NCBI GenBank assembly: GCA_963697345.1
Contig: CAVONS010000008.1
Location: 62,001-126,000 of the forward strand
From: Prado023 sp963697345
GTDB lineage: Bacteria; Actinomycetota; Actinomycetes; S36-B12; CAIYMF01
DNA: 64,000 nt
Direction of reading: 5' to 3'
Below the pieces are notes generated by a model. The model was not told where the DNA came from. It searched no databases and saw only the letters and a program-made list of their open reading frames with translations. The translations under genes and the position numbers were made by a program. Position 1 is the stretch's first letter; each line of letters begins with the position of its first letter. Positions 55,088 to 63,811 of this stretch are shown one piece after another.

Positions 55088-56584
55088 ATGAGACGTGGGC
55101 TGGTTGTTGGTGTGGCGGCGCTGCTGGTAGGGGGTTTGGCCCCGATGGTCGCGCCAGTCGGTGTGGGAGTCGGCGTGGCGACGGCCGCAGGTGCGGCCAT
55201 GCCGTTCGACTTCAACGGCGATGGGTATGCCGATCTGGCGGTGGGGGTTCCGGGCGAGGACCTGCGCGGCATCGAGGACGCGGGGACAGTGCAGGTGATG
55301 TACGGGTCGGCCGCGGGGATGACCACGCGCGACCAGGTGTGGCACCAGGGCCGATGGGGTGTCAAGGGGGCTCTGGAGCGAGGTGACCGGTTCGGCAGCG
55401 TGGTTGCCTCCGGGGACTTCAACTCCGATGGCTACGCCGACCTGGCGGTCGGCATCCCGAACGAGAGCATCCGGGGCAGGGCCGAGGTTGGGGCGGTCCA
55501 GGTGCTGTACGGCGCCCCGAGCGGGCTGACCGCACTGGATCAGATCTGGCACCAGGGCAAGCCGGGAGTGCCTGGTACGAACGAAGCCGGCGACATGTTC
55601 GGCAGTGCCCTGGCCGTGGGTGATTTCGACATGGACGGGTTCGCTGACCTCGCCATCGGGGTCGCCGGTGAGGACATCGGCGCAGTCCCGGATGCCGGGT
55701 TCGTGGCGGTGCTGCGCGGGTCCGCTACCGGGTTGACCTCAGGTGGCGCGGGCGTGATTCGGCAGGGTCGTGATGGGCTGCCCAGCACACCGTCAGCGTA
55801 TGAGGAGTTCGGGGGTTCCCTGGCTACCGGGGACGTGAACCGCGATGGCCGTGATGACCTCGTGGTCGTCGTCGAGTTCGATGCTGACTTCTTGCGGCCG
55901 AACTACGGCGATCTCGATGAGGCTGGGTCCGGGGTGCACGTGGTCTTCGGCAGCCCAACCGGCCTGCGCCCTGCGGGCAGCCAGTTCTTCGGCCCTGGGG
56001 CCTTGGGGTTCGCTGCGTGGAGTGCGGTGTTCAGTCCGACGCTCGCCGATGTCAACGGTGATGGCTATGGCGATCTGACGGCAGTGCTCTGGCAGTCCTC
56101 CACGAACGACTACCGAGTCGTCCTGCTCCATGGGCATCCCGATGGGCTGCACCCAGCCACGTTGGCGGTCGCGGCCACACCGGGCGTGGATGGCTTCTTG
56201 GTGTCACCGGTTCCCGGAGGGCGTCTTGCCGTCACTGACTTCAATGGGGACAAGGTGGTCGACCTGGTGCTTGGCTTCGGGACCCCAGCGAACCTCGAGG
56301 TTGTCCTCGGGACGGGCACCGGCCTGGGGGCCGCTTTCGTCGGGTCGCCAGTCGACGCTTACGGGTTCCAGAACCTGCAGGCCCTGCCGTTGAGTGGCGG
56401 CACGCAGGAATGGCTGGTCCTGGCGGCGCCCTTCACCGCCCTGAACGGGCCTGGGGGGTCCGGCATGGTGGGCATCCTGCAGGGCAAGGCTGACGGGACC
56501 GCTGGCCCCGTCACGCTCTGGAACCAGGACACGCCTGGGATCAAGGGCCACGCAGAGACCAACGACAACTTCGGGACGTTCTGA
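55088..56584 (+). CDS. Secreted FG-GAP/VCBS repeat protein
   Basis: The 498-residue protein starts with a signal peptide (MRRGLVVGVAALLVGGLAPM). Repeats follow, each with a DxDGxxDL calcium loop: DFNGDGYADLAVG, DFNSDGYADLAVG, DFDMDGFADLAIG, DVNRDGRDDLVVV, DVNGDGYGDLTAV and DFNGDKVVDLVLG, spaced about 60 residues apart. Together they would form an integrin-like beta propeller on the surface. The last blade is degenerate and the C-terminus is short, with no wall anchor. Binding partner is unknown. Confidence 0.85.
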   Translation: MRRGLVVGVAALLVGGLAPMVAPVGVGVGVATAAGAAMPFDFNGDGYADLAVGVPGEDLRGIEDAGTVQVMYGSAAGMTTRDQVWHQGRWGVKGALERGDRFGSVVASGDFNSDGYADLAVGIPNESIRGRAEVGAVQVLYGAPSGLTALDQIWHQGKPGVPGTNEAGDMFGSALAVGDFDMDGFADLAIGVAGEDIGAVPDAGFVAVLRGSATGLTSGGAGVIRQGRDGLPSTPSAYEEFGGSLATGDVNRDGRDDLVVVVEFDADFLRPNYGDLDEAGSGVHVVFGSPTGLRPAGSQFFGPGALGFAAWSAVFSPTLADVNGDGYGDLTAVLWQSSTNDYRVVLLHGHPDGLHPATLAVAATPGVDGFLVSPVPGGRLAVTDFNGDKVVDLVLGFGTPANLEVVLGTGTGLGAAFVGSPVDAYGFQNLQALPLSGGTQEWLVLAAPFTALNGPGGSGMVGILQGKADGTAGPVTLWNQDTPGIKGHAETNDNFGTF

Positions 56585-56677
56585 TCCCGGCGACGGCTGC
56601 CGGGTGAACGTGGCCCGCGCAGCCGTCGGAGTGGGTGTCAGGCGTTGCTGGGGCCGATCGGTCTAGTGTGATCAACC

Positions 56678-57280
56678 GTGACCGACACCGACCCGGCCCC
56701 GGCAGCGCCTCCATGGGAGCCGCCCCTTGCGGGCACCGAGACCGAACACGTCCTGGGCGCGCTGGATCGCCTTCGCGTGACGTTTCGCTGGAAGGCTGAC
56801 GACCTTGACGCGGCTGGGTTGCAGGCCAGGGTAGGGGCGTCCACGCTCACGCTGGGCGGGCTGCTCAAGCACCTGGCATTCGTCGAGGACTACACCTTCA
56901 TGGCGAAGCTGCGCGGTGAACCACCCGGCGAGCCATGGAACACCGCGCCATGGGACCAGGACCCGGACTGGGAATTCACCTCGGCAGCTGGCGACAGCCC
57001 CGAGGTGCTCTATCGCATCTGGGACGACGCTGTGGCGCGTTCGCGGATCCGCCTGTCTGCAGCACTCGACGACGGAGGGCTTGACACGTCGGCGCACCGT
57101 TGGCCCGACGGACGACAGCCGAGCCTGCGGCGGCTCGTGTTCGACCTGATCGAGGAGTACGGCCGGCACACAGGGCACGCGGACCTCCTTCGCGAGGCGG
57201 TCGACGGCAGAGTCGGTGAGGATCCCCCTGACGACTGGGAGGCGAGATCCGGGCACTGGCGAGCCGGCGCGCAACCCTGA
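56678..57280 (+). CDS. DinB/DUF664-family protein
   Basis: The 200-residue protein has a four-helix DinB-like layout with metal-ligand positions LLKHLAFVE (His), and EEYGRHTGHADLLRE (two His) near the end. The family includes mycothiol-dependent enzymes in actinobacteria and metal-bound proteins of unknown role. The GTG at 56678 is used. It lies 93 bp after the FG-GAP gene and converges on the GyrI-like gene. No specific reaction can be named. Confidence 0.85.
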   Translation: MTDTDPAPAAPPWEPPLAGTETEHVLGALDRLRVTFRWKADDLDAAGLQARVGASTLTLGGLLKHLAFVEDYTFMAKLRGEPPGEPWNTAPWDQDPDWEFTSAAGDSPEVLYRIWDDAVARSRIRLSAALDDGGLDTSAHRWPDGRQPSLRRLVFDLIEEYGRHTGHADLLREAVDGRVGEDPPDDWEARSGHWRAGAQP

Positions 57281-57320
57281 GTCACGCGTCAACCGCGACC
57301 GCTGGGAGGCCGGTGATCGG

Positions 57321-57788
57321 CTAGGCCACCGGCACCATGATCTCGGTGAGGTATTCCGCCGGGGTGGCCTGGCTCGGATCGTTCAGGTAGGCCTCCATCG
57401 GCGGCCCACTGGGCTGCAGCCCCTGCTCGGTGATCCACTTCTCCAAGCGTTCGTAGGCGGGCTTGACCTGGTCATAGGGGCCTTGGTGGATGGTCGTGGC
57501 GATGGTCATCTCCGGGATGCGCTTGATCCCGAGTCCCTGATCATCAGGACCTCGTGCGGCCGCCCCCTCCTCGATGGGTGCCCACAGCTCCCAGAGCGCA
57601 TCGCCGGGCGCGACCTCGCTGGGGTCGCTCAGGTAGACCGCGACAGGCATGCCGCGCGGCGTGTGCCCCTCGGCCGCCAGCCAGCCGTAGACCGTCGCGA
57701 AGGCCTGGGGCATCTGATCGTAGGGGCCGCGCATTGCGAGCGTGGCACACGTCTCCGGTCCGAACTCACGGAGTGTGCATTCGGTCAT
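57321..57788 (-). CDS. GyrI-like (effector-binding) small-molecule-binding protein
   Basis: The 155-residue protein has two SHS2-type halves: LAMRGPYDQMPQAFATVYGWLA and IHQGPYDQVKPAYERLEKWI. The second ends in an EAYLNDPSQATPAEYLTEIMVPV strand pair. This is the GyrI/AraC-effector-binding fold, with the duplicated GPYDQ motif. Such domains bind drugs or other hydrophobic cations. It has no DNA-binding domain. The ATG at 57788 has GGGAGGTGG upstream and is preferred over GTG 57797. Confidence 0.85.
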   Translation of the reverse strand: MTECTLREFGPETCATLAMRGPYDQMPQAFATVYGWLAAEGHTPRGMPVAVYLSDPSEVAPGDALWELWAPIEEGAAARGPDDQGLGIKRIPEMTIATTIHQGPYDQVKPAYERLEKWITEQGLQPSGPPMEAYLNDPSQATPAEYLTEIMVPVA

Positions 57789-57923
57789 TCCGACCACCTC
57801 CCTTCCCAGTATTCCCGCTGGGCGGCATGACCCGCAGCGTGGGCGCGTTGCTCGTCGTCAGGTGGCAGGCGGGCGCCGGAACGGTCGGTGACCGGGCGAC
57901 CCTGCTGGGATAGCGTGGTCCGC

Positions 57924-58442
57924 ATGCGGGCTGTGGTGATCTATGAGTCCATGTTCGGCGACAACCAGCAGGTGGCGCGGGCCATCGCGGCGGGGCTGAA
58001 CGAGGCAGGGGTGGTCGCGGAGGCGATCGAAGTGGGTATCGCCCCGACCGTGATCGCTGCGGAGGTGGACCTCCTCGTCGTGGGGTCGCCCAACCACGCC
58101 TGGAGCTTGCCGAGACCCAGCACGCGCGAGGACGCCGCGGCCAAGGCGGACGTGCCACTGGTCAGCCAGGGCATCGGCGTGCGCGAGTGGCTGGCAGGCG
58201 CCACCCTGCCCGCGGTGCTGCGGACGGCCGCCTACGACACGCGCGGCTCGCATCCCAAGGCCATCGTGGCGATGGACCACGCGTCCAAGAGCATCGAGAA
58301 GGGCCTGGCGAAACTCGGGGGGACGCGCCTGGTTCCCGCCGAGCACTTCCGTGTGGCGGACATGAAGGGTCCGCTGGAGCCGGGCGAGGCTGAGCGTGCG
58401 CACGCCTGGGGCGTGGCCCTGGCTGGCCTGCTGTCGGTGTAG
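57924..58442 (+). CDS. Flavodoxin-like protein
   Basis: The 172-residue protein has the FMN phosphate loop VIYESMFGDNQQVARAIAAGL and the second ring-flanking strand DLLVVGSPNHAWSLPRPSTR. The C-terminal part includes HASKSIEKGLAKLGG and LEPGEAERAHAWG. It likely binds FMN in a single-electron carrier or a flavodoxin-type oxidoreductase. No dedicated reductase is adjacent, though the CoA-disulfide reductase is close by. Its ATG at 57924 has no strong ribosome site. Confidence 0.85.
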   Translation: MRAVVIYESMFGDNQQVARAIAAGLNEAGVVAEAIEVGIAPTVIAAEVDLLVVGSPNHAWSLPRPSTREDAAAKADVPLVSQGIGVREWLAGATLPAVLRTAAYDTRGSHPKAIVAMDHASKSIEKGLAKLGGTRLVPAEHFRVADMKGPLEPGEAERAHAWGVALAGLLSV

Positions 58443-58687
58443 GTGGCCGCACACACCGATCAGGAGTCGACACCGGTTGCGTCCAGGCTTCGTCAGCCTT
58501 CAGGTCCTGCGGATGAGGGCTCCTCGGCGGACGGTGTCGGCGAGGCTTCAGTCGCACTCGGGGCTGCCCGTCGATCGGCCCGTCCCAGTAGCCGACCAGC
58601 CTCAGCGTCTGCTGGAGCGCCGCGTCCGATCCCGGCGCAGGTCCACACGGTCCGGATGCCGGCCGGCACCAACCAGGGGGTTGCCGC

Positions 58688-60376
58688 TCATCGGGGCATC
58701 AGCATGGCGTGGGAGAGCATCCCGCCGGAGAGGACCTTGGCGTCGTACCCGTTCTGCAGCAGGATCCGGGTCGCGGTGAAGGCCCGCTGCCCGGAGCGGC
58801 AGAGGACGTGGATCTCGGCGTCCTTGGGCAGCTCGTCGAGGCGGCCGCGCAACTGGCCGAGCGGGATGTGGATCGAGTCGGACACGCCCTCGACGGCGAG
58901 TTCGGGCTTCTCCCGGACGTCGAGGATGACCGCGTCGGGGTTCTGGCCCCAATGAGCCACGGGCATGTCGCCGCGCAGTACGCCCGCGGCGATCATTCCG
59001 GCGAAGTTCACCGGGTCCTTCGCGGAGCCGAACGGTGGGGCGTAGCAGAGCTCGGACTCCTCGAGGTCGTAGACCGTGGCCCCGAACTGGATCGCCATGG
59101 CCAGGTGCCCGATGCGCTTGTCGACGCCGTCCTCACCTGCCGCTTGCGCCCCGAGCAGGGTGCCGTCGGACTTGCGGAAGAGGATCTTCATCGCGGTCGG
59201 CCTCGCTCCCGGGTAGTAGCCGGCGTGGGAGTTGGGGAACATGTAGATCTTCTCGAAGTCGGTGTCCCCGCGGCTGGCCAGCGTCTTCTCGTTGATCCCC
59301 GTCCAGGCCAGGGTGGCCCCGAACAGTCCCACCACCGCGGTGCCCTGCACGCCGCGGAACCTCGAGTCCCGCCCACAGATGACGTCGGCGGCGATCCTGC
59401 CCTGACGGTTTGCGGGCCCGGCCAGCGCCATCAGTGTCGGCTCGCCGGTCATCACATCGGTGACCTCGACCACGTCGCCGACGGCCCAGATGTGCGGATC
59501 GGAGGTGCGCATCTGGTCGTCGACCCGGATCCCGCCACGGCCCCCGAGCTCCAGCCCAGCGGACTTGGCCAGGGTGGTCTCGGGGCGCACGCCCAGGGAC
59601 ACGATCACGACATCGGCCGGGAACTGGGCCCCGGACCGCGTGGTGACCAGCAGGGACTGGTTCTCGACCTGCTCGAACGAGGCGACCCCGTCGTCCAGCA
59701 CGATCTGCACGCCGTGCAGGCGCATGCGGTCGGCGGCGAGGCGTCCGAACTCGGCGTCCAGGGGGGCCAGCACCTGGTCGGCCATCTCGATCACGGTGGT
59801 CTCGAAGCCGGCGTGGGCCAGGTTCTCCGCGGTCTCCAGGCCGATGAATCCACCGCCCACGACCACGGCGTGCTTCGGCGGCTTCACCGTCTGGAACCCG
59901 GAGTAGACGTCCATGCCGGTCAGGAAGCTCGTGCCGCGCGTCATCCATTCGCGGATGGCCCGGGCATCGGGCACGGTGCGTACCTCGAAGATGCCCGGCA
60001 GGTCGATCCCCGGGATCGGTGGCCGGACGGTGGCCGCACCGGGGGACAGGACCAGCGCGTCGTAGGACTCCTCGGTCTCCTCGCCGGTGGTCACGTCGCG
60101 CAGAGTGACCGTCTGCTTGTCCGCCGAGACGTCGATGACCTCGGTCAGGGTGCGGCAGTCGACGCCGAACTGGGTTCGGAACAGCTGCTCGTTGGCCACC
60201 AGCAGCGCCGACTCCCGCTCGATCACGTCACCGATGTGGTACGGCAGCCCGCAGTTGGCGTAGGACACGTAGGGCCCCCGCTCCAGGAGGACGATCTCGG
60301 CACTCTCGTCGAGCCTGCGCAGACGGGCCGCGCAGGATGCCCCGCCGGCCACTCCACCTACGATGATGACCTTCAT
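58688..60376 (-). CDS. CoA-disulfide reductase fused to rhodanese domain (CoADR-Rhd)
   Basis: The 562-residue flavoprotein has the FAD-binding VIIVGGVAGGASCAARLRRL at the start, a single active-site Cys in SYANCGLPYHIG (about residue 43), an NADH-binding AVVVGGGFIGLETAENLAHAG near residue 170 and a second FAD segment IWAVGDVVEV. The last 100 residues are a rhodanese domain with VLCRSGQRAFTATRILLQNG carrying the catalytic Cys. This CoADR-Rhd fusion can reduce CoA disulfide, polysulfide or persulfide. It is divergent from a TetR gene, with a palindrome between them. Confidence 0.9.
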   Translation of the reverse strand: MKVIIVGGVAGGASCAARLRRLDESAEIVLLERGPYVSYANCGLPYHIGDVIERESALLVANEQLFRTQFGVDCRTLTEVIDVSADKQTVTLRDVTTGEETEESYDALVLSPGAATVRPPIPGIDLPGIFEVRTVPDARAIREWMTRGTSFLTGMDVYSGFQTVKPPKHAVVVGGGFIGLETAENLAHAGFETTVIEMADQVLAPLDAEFGRLAADRMRLHGVQIVLDDGVASFEQVENQSLLVTTRSGAQFPADVVIVSLGVRPETTLAKSAGLELGGRGGIRVDDQMRTSDPHIWAVGDVVEVTDVMTGEPTLMALAGPANRQGRIAADVICGRDSRFRGVQGTAVVGLFGATLAWTGINEKTLASRGDTDFEKIYMFPNSHAGYYPGARPTAMKILFRKSDGTLLGAQAAGEDGVDKRIGHLAMAIQFGATVYDLEESELCYAPPFGSAKDPVNFAGMIAAGVLRGDMPVAHWGQNPDAVILDVREKPELAVEGVSDSIHIPLGQLRGRLDELPKDAEIHVLCRSGQRAFTATRILLQNGYDAKVLSGGMLSHAMLMPR

Positions 60377-60412
60377 GAGCGCCCGCCTCTCCCTCAGCCC
60401 CGGTGTCCGCTA

Positions 60413-60429
60413 AGTTACAGGACGTAACT
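60413..60429. promoter_or_regulatory. 17-bp palindromic operator between CoADR-Rhd and TetR genes
   Basis: AGTTAC, a 5-base spacer AGGAC, and GTAACT form exact 6-bp arms. It lies in the 99-bp divergent intergenic region, 37 bp from the CoADR start and 47 bp from the TetR start. Its length and symmetry fit a TetR dimer site controlling both directions. Binding is inference. Confidence 0.6.
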
Positions 60430-60475
60430 CGGGTTCGTCCGGCCGGGAAGGCGCCCGTGCGGCAAGGAGGTGTGC

Positions 60476-61123
60476 ATGGCAGCGCGGCTGGACACCCCCG
60501 CTGGGACCCGGGACCTGATCCTCGACGCGGCCCAGGAATTCCTGGCGCACCGGCGGCTGCGGGACATGACCGTCAGTGCCCTGATGGAGCCGATCCCGGT
60601 GACCAGGGAGGCGTTCTACAAGCACTTCTCCTCACGGTATGAGGTGGTCGAGGCGCTGCTGGGGCGCTTCAGCGACGAGGTCGCCGACGACTTCGGGATC
60701 TGGCTGTTCGGCGAGGACCCGAGGCGCGATGTGCGGGCGATGTTCGACGCCGCGTCCCACACCTACGTCCGGCGGGCGTACCTGCTGCGCGCGGTGGTGG
60801 ATGCCGCACCGCTGGACCCCGATCTCGAAACGGTGTGGCGGGCGTTCCTGGACCAGTTCATCACAGCGACAGCTACTCGGATCTGCGCGGACCAGGAGCG
60901 TGGCCTGGCCAATCCGGCCATCGAGGCCGGGTTGGCCGCCGCCACCCTGATCCATCTGGTCGAGCGCCTGATCACCCAGGAGCTGGCCACGGCCACACCG
61001 CCGACCAGGGAGGCCGCCGTCGACGTCCTGACCAGCGCCGTGCTCGGCATGGTCTATTCGGCGGCGGGGGAGTCCGGCCGCCCCGCCAGCCCCAGTCGCC
61101 AGCGCGCGGAGGTCGAGAGCTGA
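60476..61123 (+). CDS. TetR-family transcriptional regulator
   Basis: The 215-residue protein has the N-terminal HTH (LILDAAQEFLAHRRLR, then MTVSALMEPIPVTREAFYKHFSSR), followed by a helical ligand domain. The ATG at 60476 is preceded by AAGGAGG 5 bases away, so the upstream GTG at 60470 is rejected. It starts the TetR-FUSC operon (next start 1 bp after its stop) and is divergent from CoADR-Rhd. The palindrome in front of it is a likely self-regulatory site. The inducing ligand is unknown. Confidence 0.88.
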   Translation: MAARLDTPAGTRDLILDAAQEFLAHRRLRDMTVSALMEPIPVTREAFYKHFSSRYEVVEALLGRFSDEVADDFGIWLFGEDPRRDVRAMFDAASHTYVRRAYLLRAVVDAAPLDPDLETVWRAFLDQFITATATRICADQERGLANPAIEAGLAAATLIHLVERLITQELATATPPTREAAVDVLTSAVLGMVYSAAGESGRPASPSRQRAEVES

Positions 61124-61124
61124 C

Positions 61125-62186
61125 ATGGATCTGAGCCAACTGCCGCGCCGTGCCCTGCTGCGCTGGGACCCGGCCCTGCGCGTGACGCTTGCGATCGGTG
61201 TGCCCCTGGTCGTCGGGGCGGCCCGCACGGGCACCTCGGCGGGGTTCCTTCCGGCCGTGGTGGCCGTGCTGGTCACCCTGTCGAACCTCGGGCCGGACAT
61301 GGGCGACCAGCGCCGATGGTCGGTGTTCGCTGCCGTGCTGACGCCGGTCGGCGCGATCGGCGGGGTCCTGGCCGCGCAGGCCTCGTTGCCGCTGCGTCTG
61401 GGCTACGTGTTCGTCCTCTACGCGATCCTCGGTGTGTTCCTGCTGGCCGGGCTTCTCACGCAACTGGCCATGGCGCCAGTCGCTGCCGCGGGGCTCTACG
61501 CGACGGTGCTGGCCGCGGACGCGCAGCTCACGTGGTCAGGCGTTCTGATCATCCTCGTGGCCGCAGCGTGGGGCTACCTGCTCATCCCGGCTGTTGCCGT
61601 GATCCCGTTCCCACGGCTGCCACTGCCCGATGGGGCCCTCGCCCCGCGGACGACGATCCTGCGGAGGATGTTCACCCGGCCCACGTGGCACGACTGGGGG
61701 TACCCGCTGCTGTTGGGGGCGCTCTCGGCCCTCGTGCTGCTGGCCGCGGCGGCCATGACCGACAACGCAAGCTCGTACTGGGCTGTCACAGCCCTGGTGA
61801 GCGTGCTGGCCCCGGCCGCCGCGCACACCCGGGACGTCGGCTGGCAGACCGTCCTGGCCAGCGTCGGTGGTGTGCTGCTCATCTTCCTGCTCGCCGACCT
61901 GGGCTGGCCCGACGCGGTCCTGATGACCATCAGCCTGGTCCTGGGATCACTCGGCGTGCTGGTGCTGCTCACCCACGGCACCGCGTCGAAGCTGCTGACC
62001 ACCCAGTTGATCGTCATCCTGGTCGCCCTGGCAGCAGGCACCGACCCCGCGGACCTCGCCGGACTGCGCCTGTGGCACTACGCCCTGGGCATCGCCGTGG
62101 CCCTGGTCTGCGCAGGGGCCGCCGAGTTCCTCGCCCAGCGCCTGGAGGAGGACCGCCCCCGCGATGAAGCGGAGCTGGCGGGCTAG
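61125..62186 (+). CDS. FUSC-family membrane protein
   Basis: The 353-residue protein has two blocks of about five helices, with LGYPLLLGALSALVLLAAAAM replaced here by WGYPLLLGALSALVLLAA near residue 190, and SSYWAVTALVSVLAPAAAHTRDVGWQTVLASVGG, the typical FUSC half with the W-A-V-T pattern. FUSC proteins are thought to export aromatic acids or other small acids. It starts 1 bp after the TetR gene, so it is the probable target of that repressor. It converges on the FAD oxidoreductase gene. Confidence 0.75.
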   Translation: MDLSQLPRRALLRWDPALRVTLAIGVPLVVGAARTGTSAGFLPAVVAVLVTLSNLGPDMGDQRRWSVFAAVLTPVGAIGGVLAAQASLPLRLGYVFVLYAILGVFLLAGLLTQLAMAPVAAAGLYATVLAADAQLTWSGVLIILVAAAWGYLLIPAVAVIPFPRLPLPDGALAPRTTILRRMFTRPTWHDWGYPLLLGALSALVLLAAAAMTDNASSYWAVTALVSVLAPAAAHTRDVGWQTVLASVGGVLLIFLLADLGWPDAVLMTISLVLGSLGVLVLLTHGTASKLLTTQLIVILVALAAGTDPADLAGLRLWHYALGIAVALVCAGAAEFLAQRLEEDRPRDEAELAG

Positions 62187-62219
62187 GCACCACTCCTGCG
62201 CAGGTGCGGGTGCGAACCT

Positions 62220-63590
62220 CTACGGGACGATGTTCTGGTTCAGGTGGAACAGGTTGCGCGGGTCGTACGTGCGCTTCACGGCGCGAAGTCGCTCGTAGTT
62301 GGCGCCGAAGTTGTCCGGGACCCTGGCCTGGTCATCGGCGGCGGCGAAGTTGATGTAGCCACCGGCCTCGGAGTGCGCAGCGATGGCGGCGTAGTAGTCC
62401 TTCACCCACGCGGTGTTCGCCTCGTTCTCGGCGGGGTCGGGCCACATCCCGGCGATGACGGTGGCGAACGAGGCGTTGCGGTGCCCGAATGCGGTCGCGT
62501 CCTCGGGGACGTCGTGGCACGCCCCGTTGATGGGGTAGATGTGCATCGTCGAGTTCATCGCCGGCACTCCCGGTCCGTGCTGGAAGTGGGCGTCGATCGC
62601 ATCGTCGGTGAGCTCGGTGACGAACGCCGCCTTCCAGTAGTGCTGCAGACCGCGCGGGACGAGCCCGTCGAACAGGGCGTTCACGTCCGAGAACGGCATG
62701 ACCCCGACGTGCTCGGCCACGGGAGTGGCGACCTGTCGGAACGAGTCGATCAGGGCCTCGCCCTCGGCCACATCGCCGGTCCAGCAGTTCATCACTGCGC
62801 ACAGGGCCTCGCCCACGCGGTCCTCGGGCATGAACGGCAGCGGCGGCGCCTGGTTGAACAGCGGGAAGCCTCCGTACGCACGCGGGGCGTCGGCGATCAT
62901 GTCGCGGTAGTGCTTGAAGATCGCTGGTCCGTCGGCCAGCTCGAAGAACATCGGGCCGGCCAGCACATCGGCCACGGGGTGCAGCTGGAACCGGAACTCG
63001 GTCACGACCCCGAAGTTGCCACCGCCGCCACGGATCGCCCAGAAGAGCTCGGGGTTCTCCTGCTCGGAGGCGATGCGAACCTGGCCGTCGGCGGTCACGA
63101 TCTCGACCGAGAGCACGTTGTCGACGCTCAACCCGTACGCGCGCGACAGGTAGCCGATGCCGCCACCGAGCGTCAGTCCGCCCACACCAGTGGTGCTGAT
63201 GATCCCGCCCGGGGTGGCCAGTCCGTGCGCGCCGGTGGCCACGTTGACGTCGTTGAACGTGGCTCCACCCTGCACGTGGGCGACGCGGGCATCGGGATCG
63301 ACGCGGACGTCGCGCATTCCGGAGAGGTCGGCGACCACGGCACCGTCGGCGGTCCCGAAGCCGGGCACGCTGTGCGAGCCGCCCCGCACCGCCAGGTCGG
63401 CCCCGGTCTCGCGGGCGTAGTTGACCACGGCCACCACATCGGCGGTCGATGAGCAGACCGCCACGGCCAGCGGTCGACGGTCGATCATGAAGTTGTAGAC
63501 GTGTCGCGCTTCGTCGTATCCCGCATCCTCGGCGGTGATGACTGTGCCGCCCATCGCGGTCCGCAGAGTGTCAAGGGTCTGGGTGCTCAT
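62220..63590 (-). CDS. FAD-linked oxidoreductase, berberine-bridge type
   Basis: The 456-residue enzyme has the PCMH FAD domain: VAVCSSTADVVAVVNYARETG, then AVRGGSHSVPGFGT (the His in GGSHS is the usual covalent FAD site) and GVGGLTLGGGIGYLSRAYGL. The normal second covalent Cys is not evident in the TPGGIISTTG loop, so attachment is probably single. The C-terminal BBE segment YERLRAVKRTYDPRNLFHLNQNI is complete. Such enzymes oxidise alcohols, sugars or aromatic compounds with O2. Its GTG/ATG start at 63590 has AAGGAG upstream. Confidence 0.88.
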   Translation of the reverse strand: MSTQTLDTLRTAMGGTVITAEDAGYDEARHVYNFMIDRRPLAVAVCSSTADVVAVVNYARETGADLAVRGGSHSVPGFGTADGAVVADLSGMRDVRVDPDARVAHVQGGATFNDVNVATGAHGLATPGGIISTTGVGGLTLGGGIGYLSRAYGLSVDNVLSVEIVTADGQVRIASEQENPELFWAIRGGGGNFGVVTEFRFQLHPVADVLAGPMFFELADGPAIFKHYRDMIADAPRAYGGFPLFNQAPPLPFMPEDRVGEALCAVMNCWTGDVAEGEALIDSFRQVATPVAEHVGVMPFSDVNALFDGLVPRGLQHYWKAAFVTELTDDAIDAHFQHGPGVPAMNSTMHIYPINGACHDVPEDATAFGHRNASFATVIAGMWPDPAENEANTAWVKDYYAAIAAHSEAGGYINFAAADDQARVPDNFGANYERLRAVKRTYDPRNLFHLNQNIVP

Positions 63591-63678
63591 CAGGGTGCTC
63601 CTTCTGGCCGACTGGTCGGCTACGGGTGTGGTGGTGCTGACCTGCGTGACGCTAGTGAGGCTGCACGCCGTCGCACAT

Positions 63679-63692
63679 GACCAGATGTGGTC
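63679..63692. promoter_or_regulatory. Small palindrome in the divergent region before the ATPase gene
   Basis: GACCA-GATG-TGGTC has exact 5-bp arms and sits midway between the FAD oxidoreductase and the truncated ATPase gene. A regulator site is possible; symmetry and position are the only support. Confidence 0.3.
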
Positions 63693-63811
63693 GTCATGCG
63701 GGGCTCACCGGCGCAGGCATAGTCAGAAGTACCCATGCGCCGGCGCGAGTCCCGATGCTCGCGGTACTCGCCGGCCCTCGCTGGGTGCGCCGCTCCCACT
63801 ACGGTCGGGAC

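Noticed and set aside
58443..58687. A 245-bp gap after the flavodoxin gene with several short open frames on both strands.
   Set aside because: No frame has a ribosome site plus a recognisable sequence, and no RNA-like fold or tRNA pattern was evident.
58709..60427. A 572-residue plus-strand reading opposite the CoA-disulfide reductase.
   Set aside because: It is antisense to a gene with complete FAD, NADH and rhodanese motifs and has no coherent domains.
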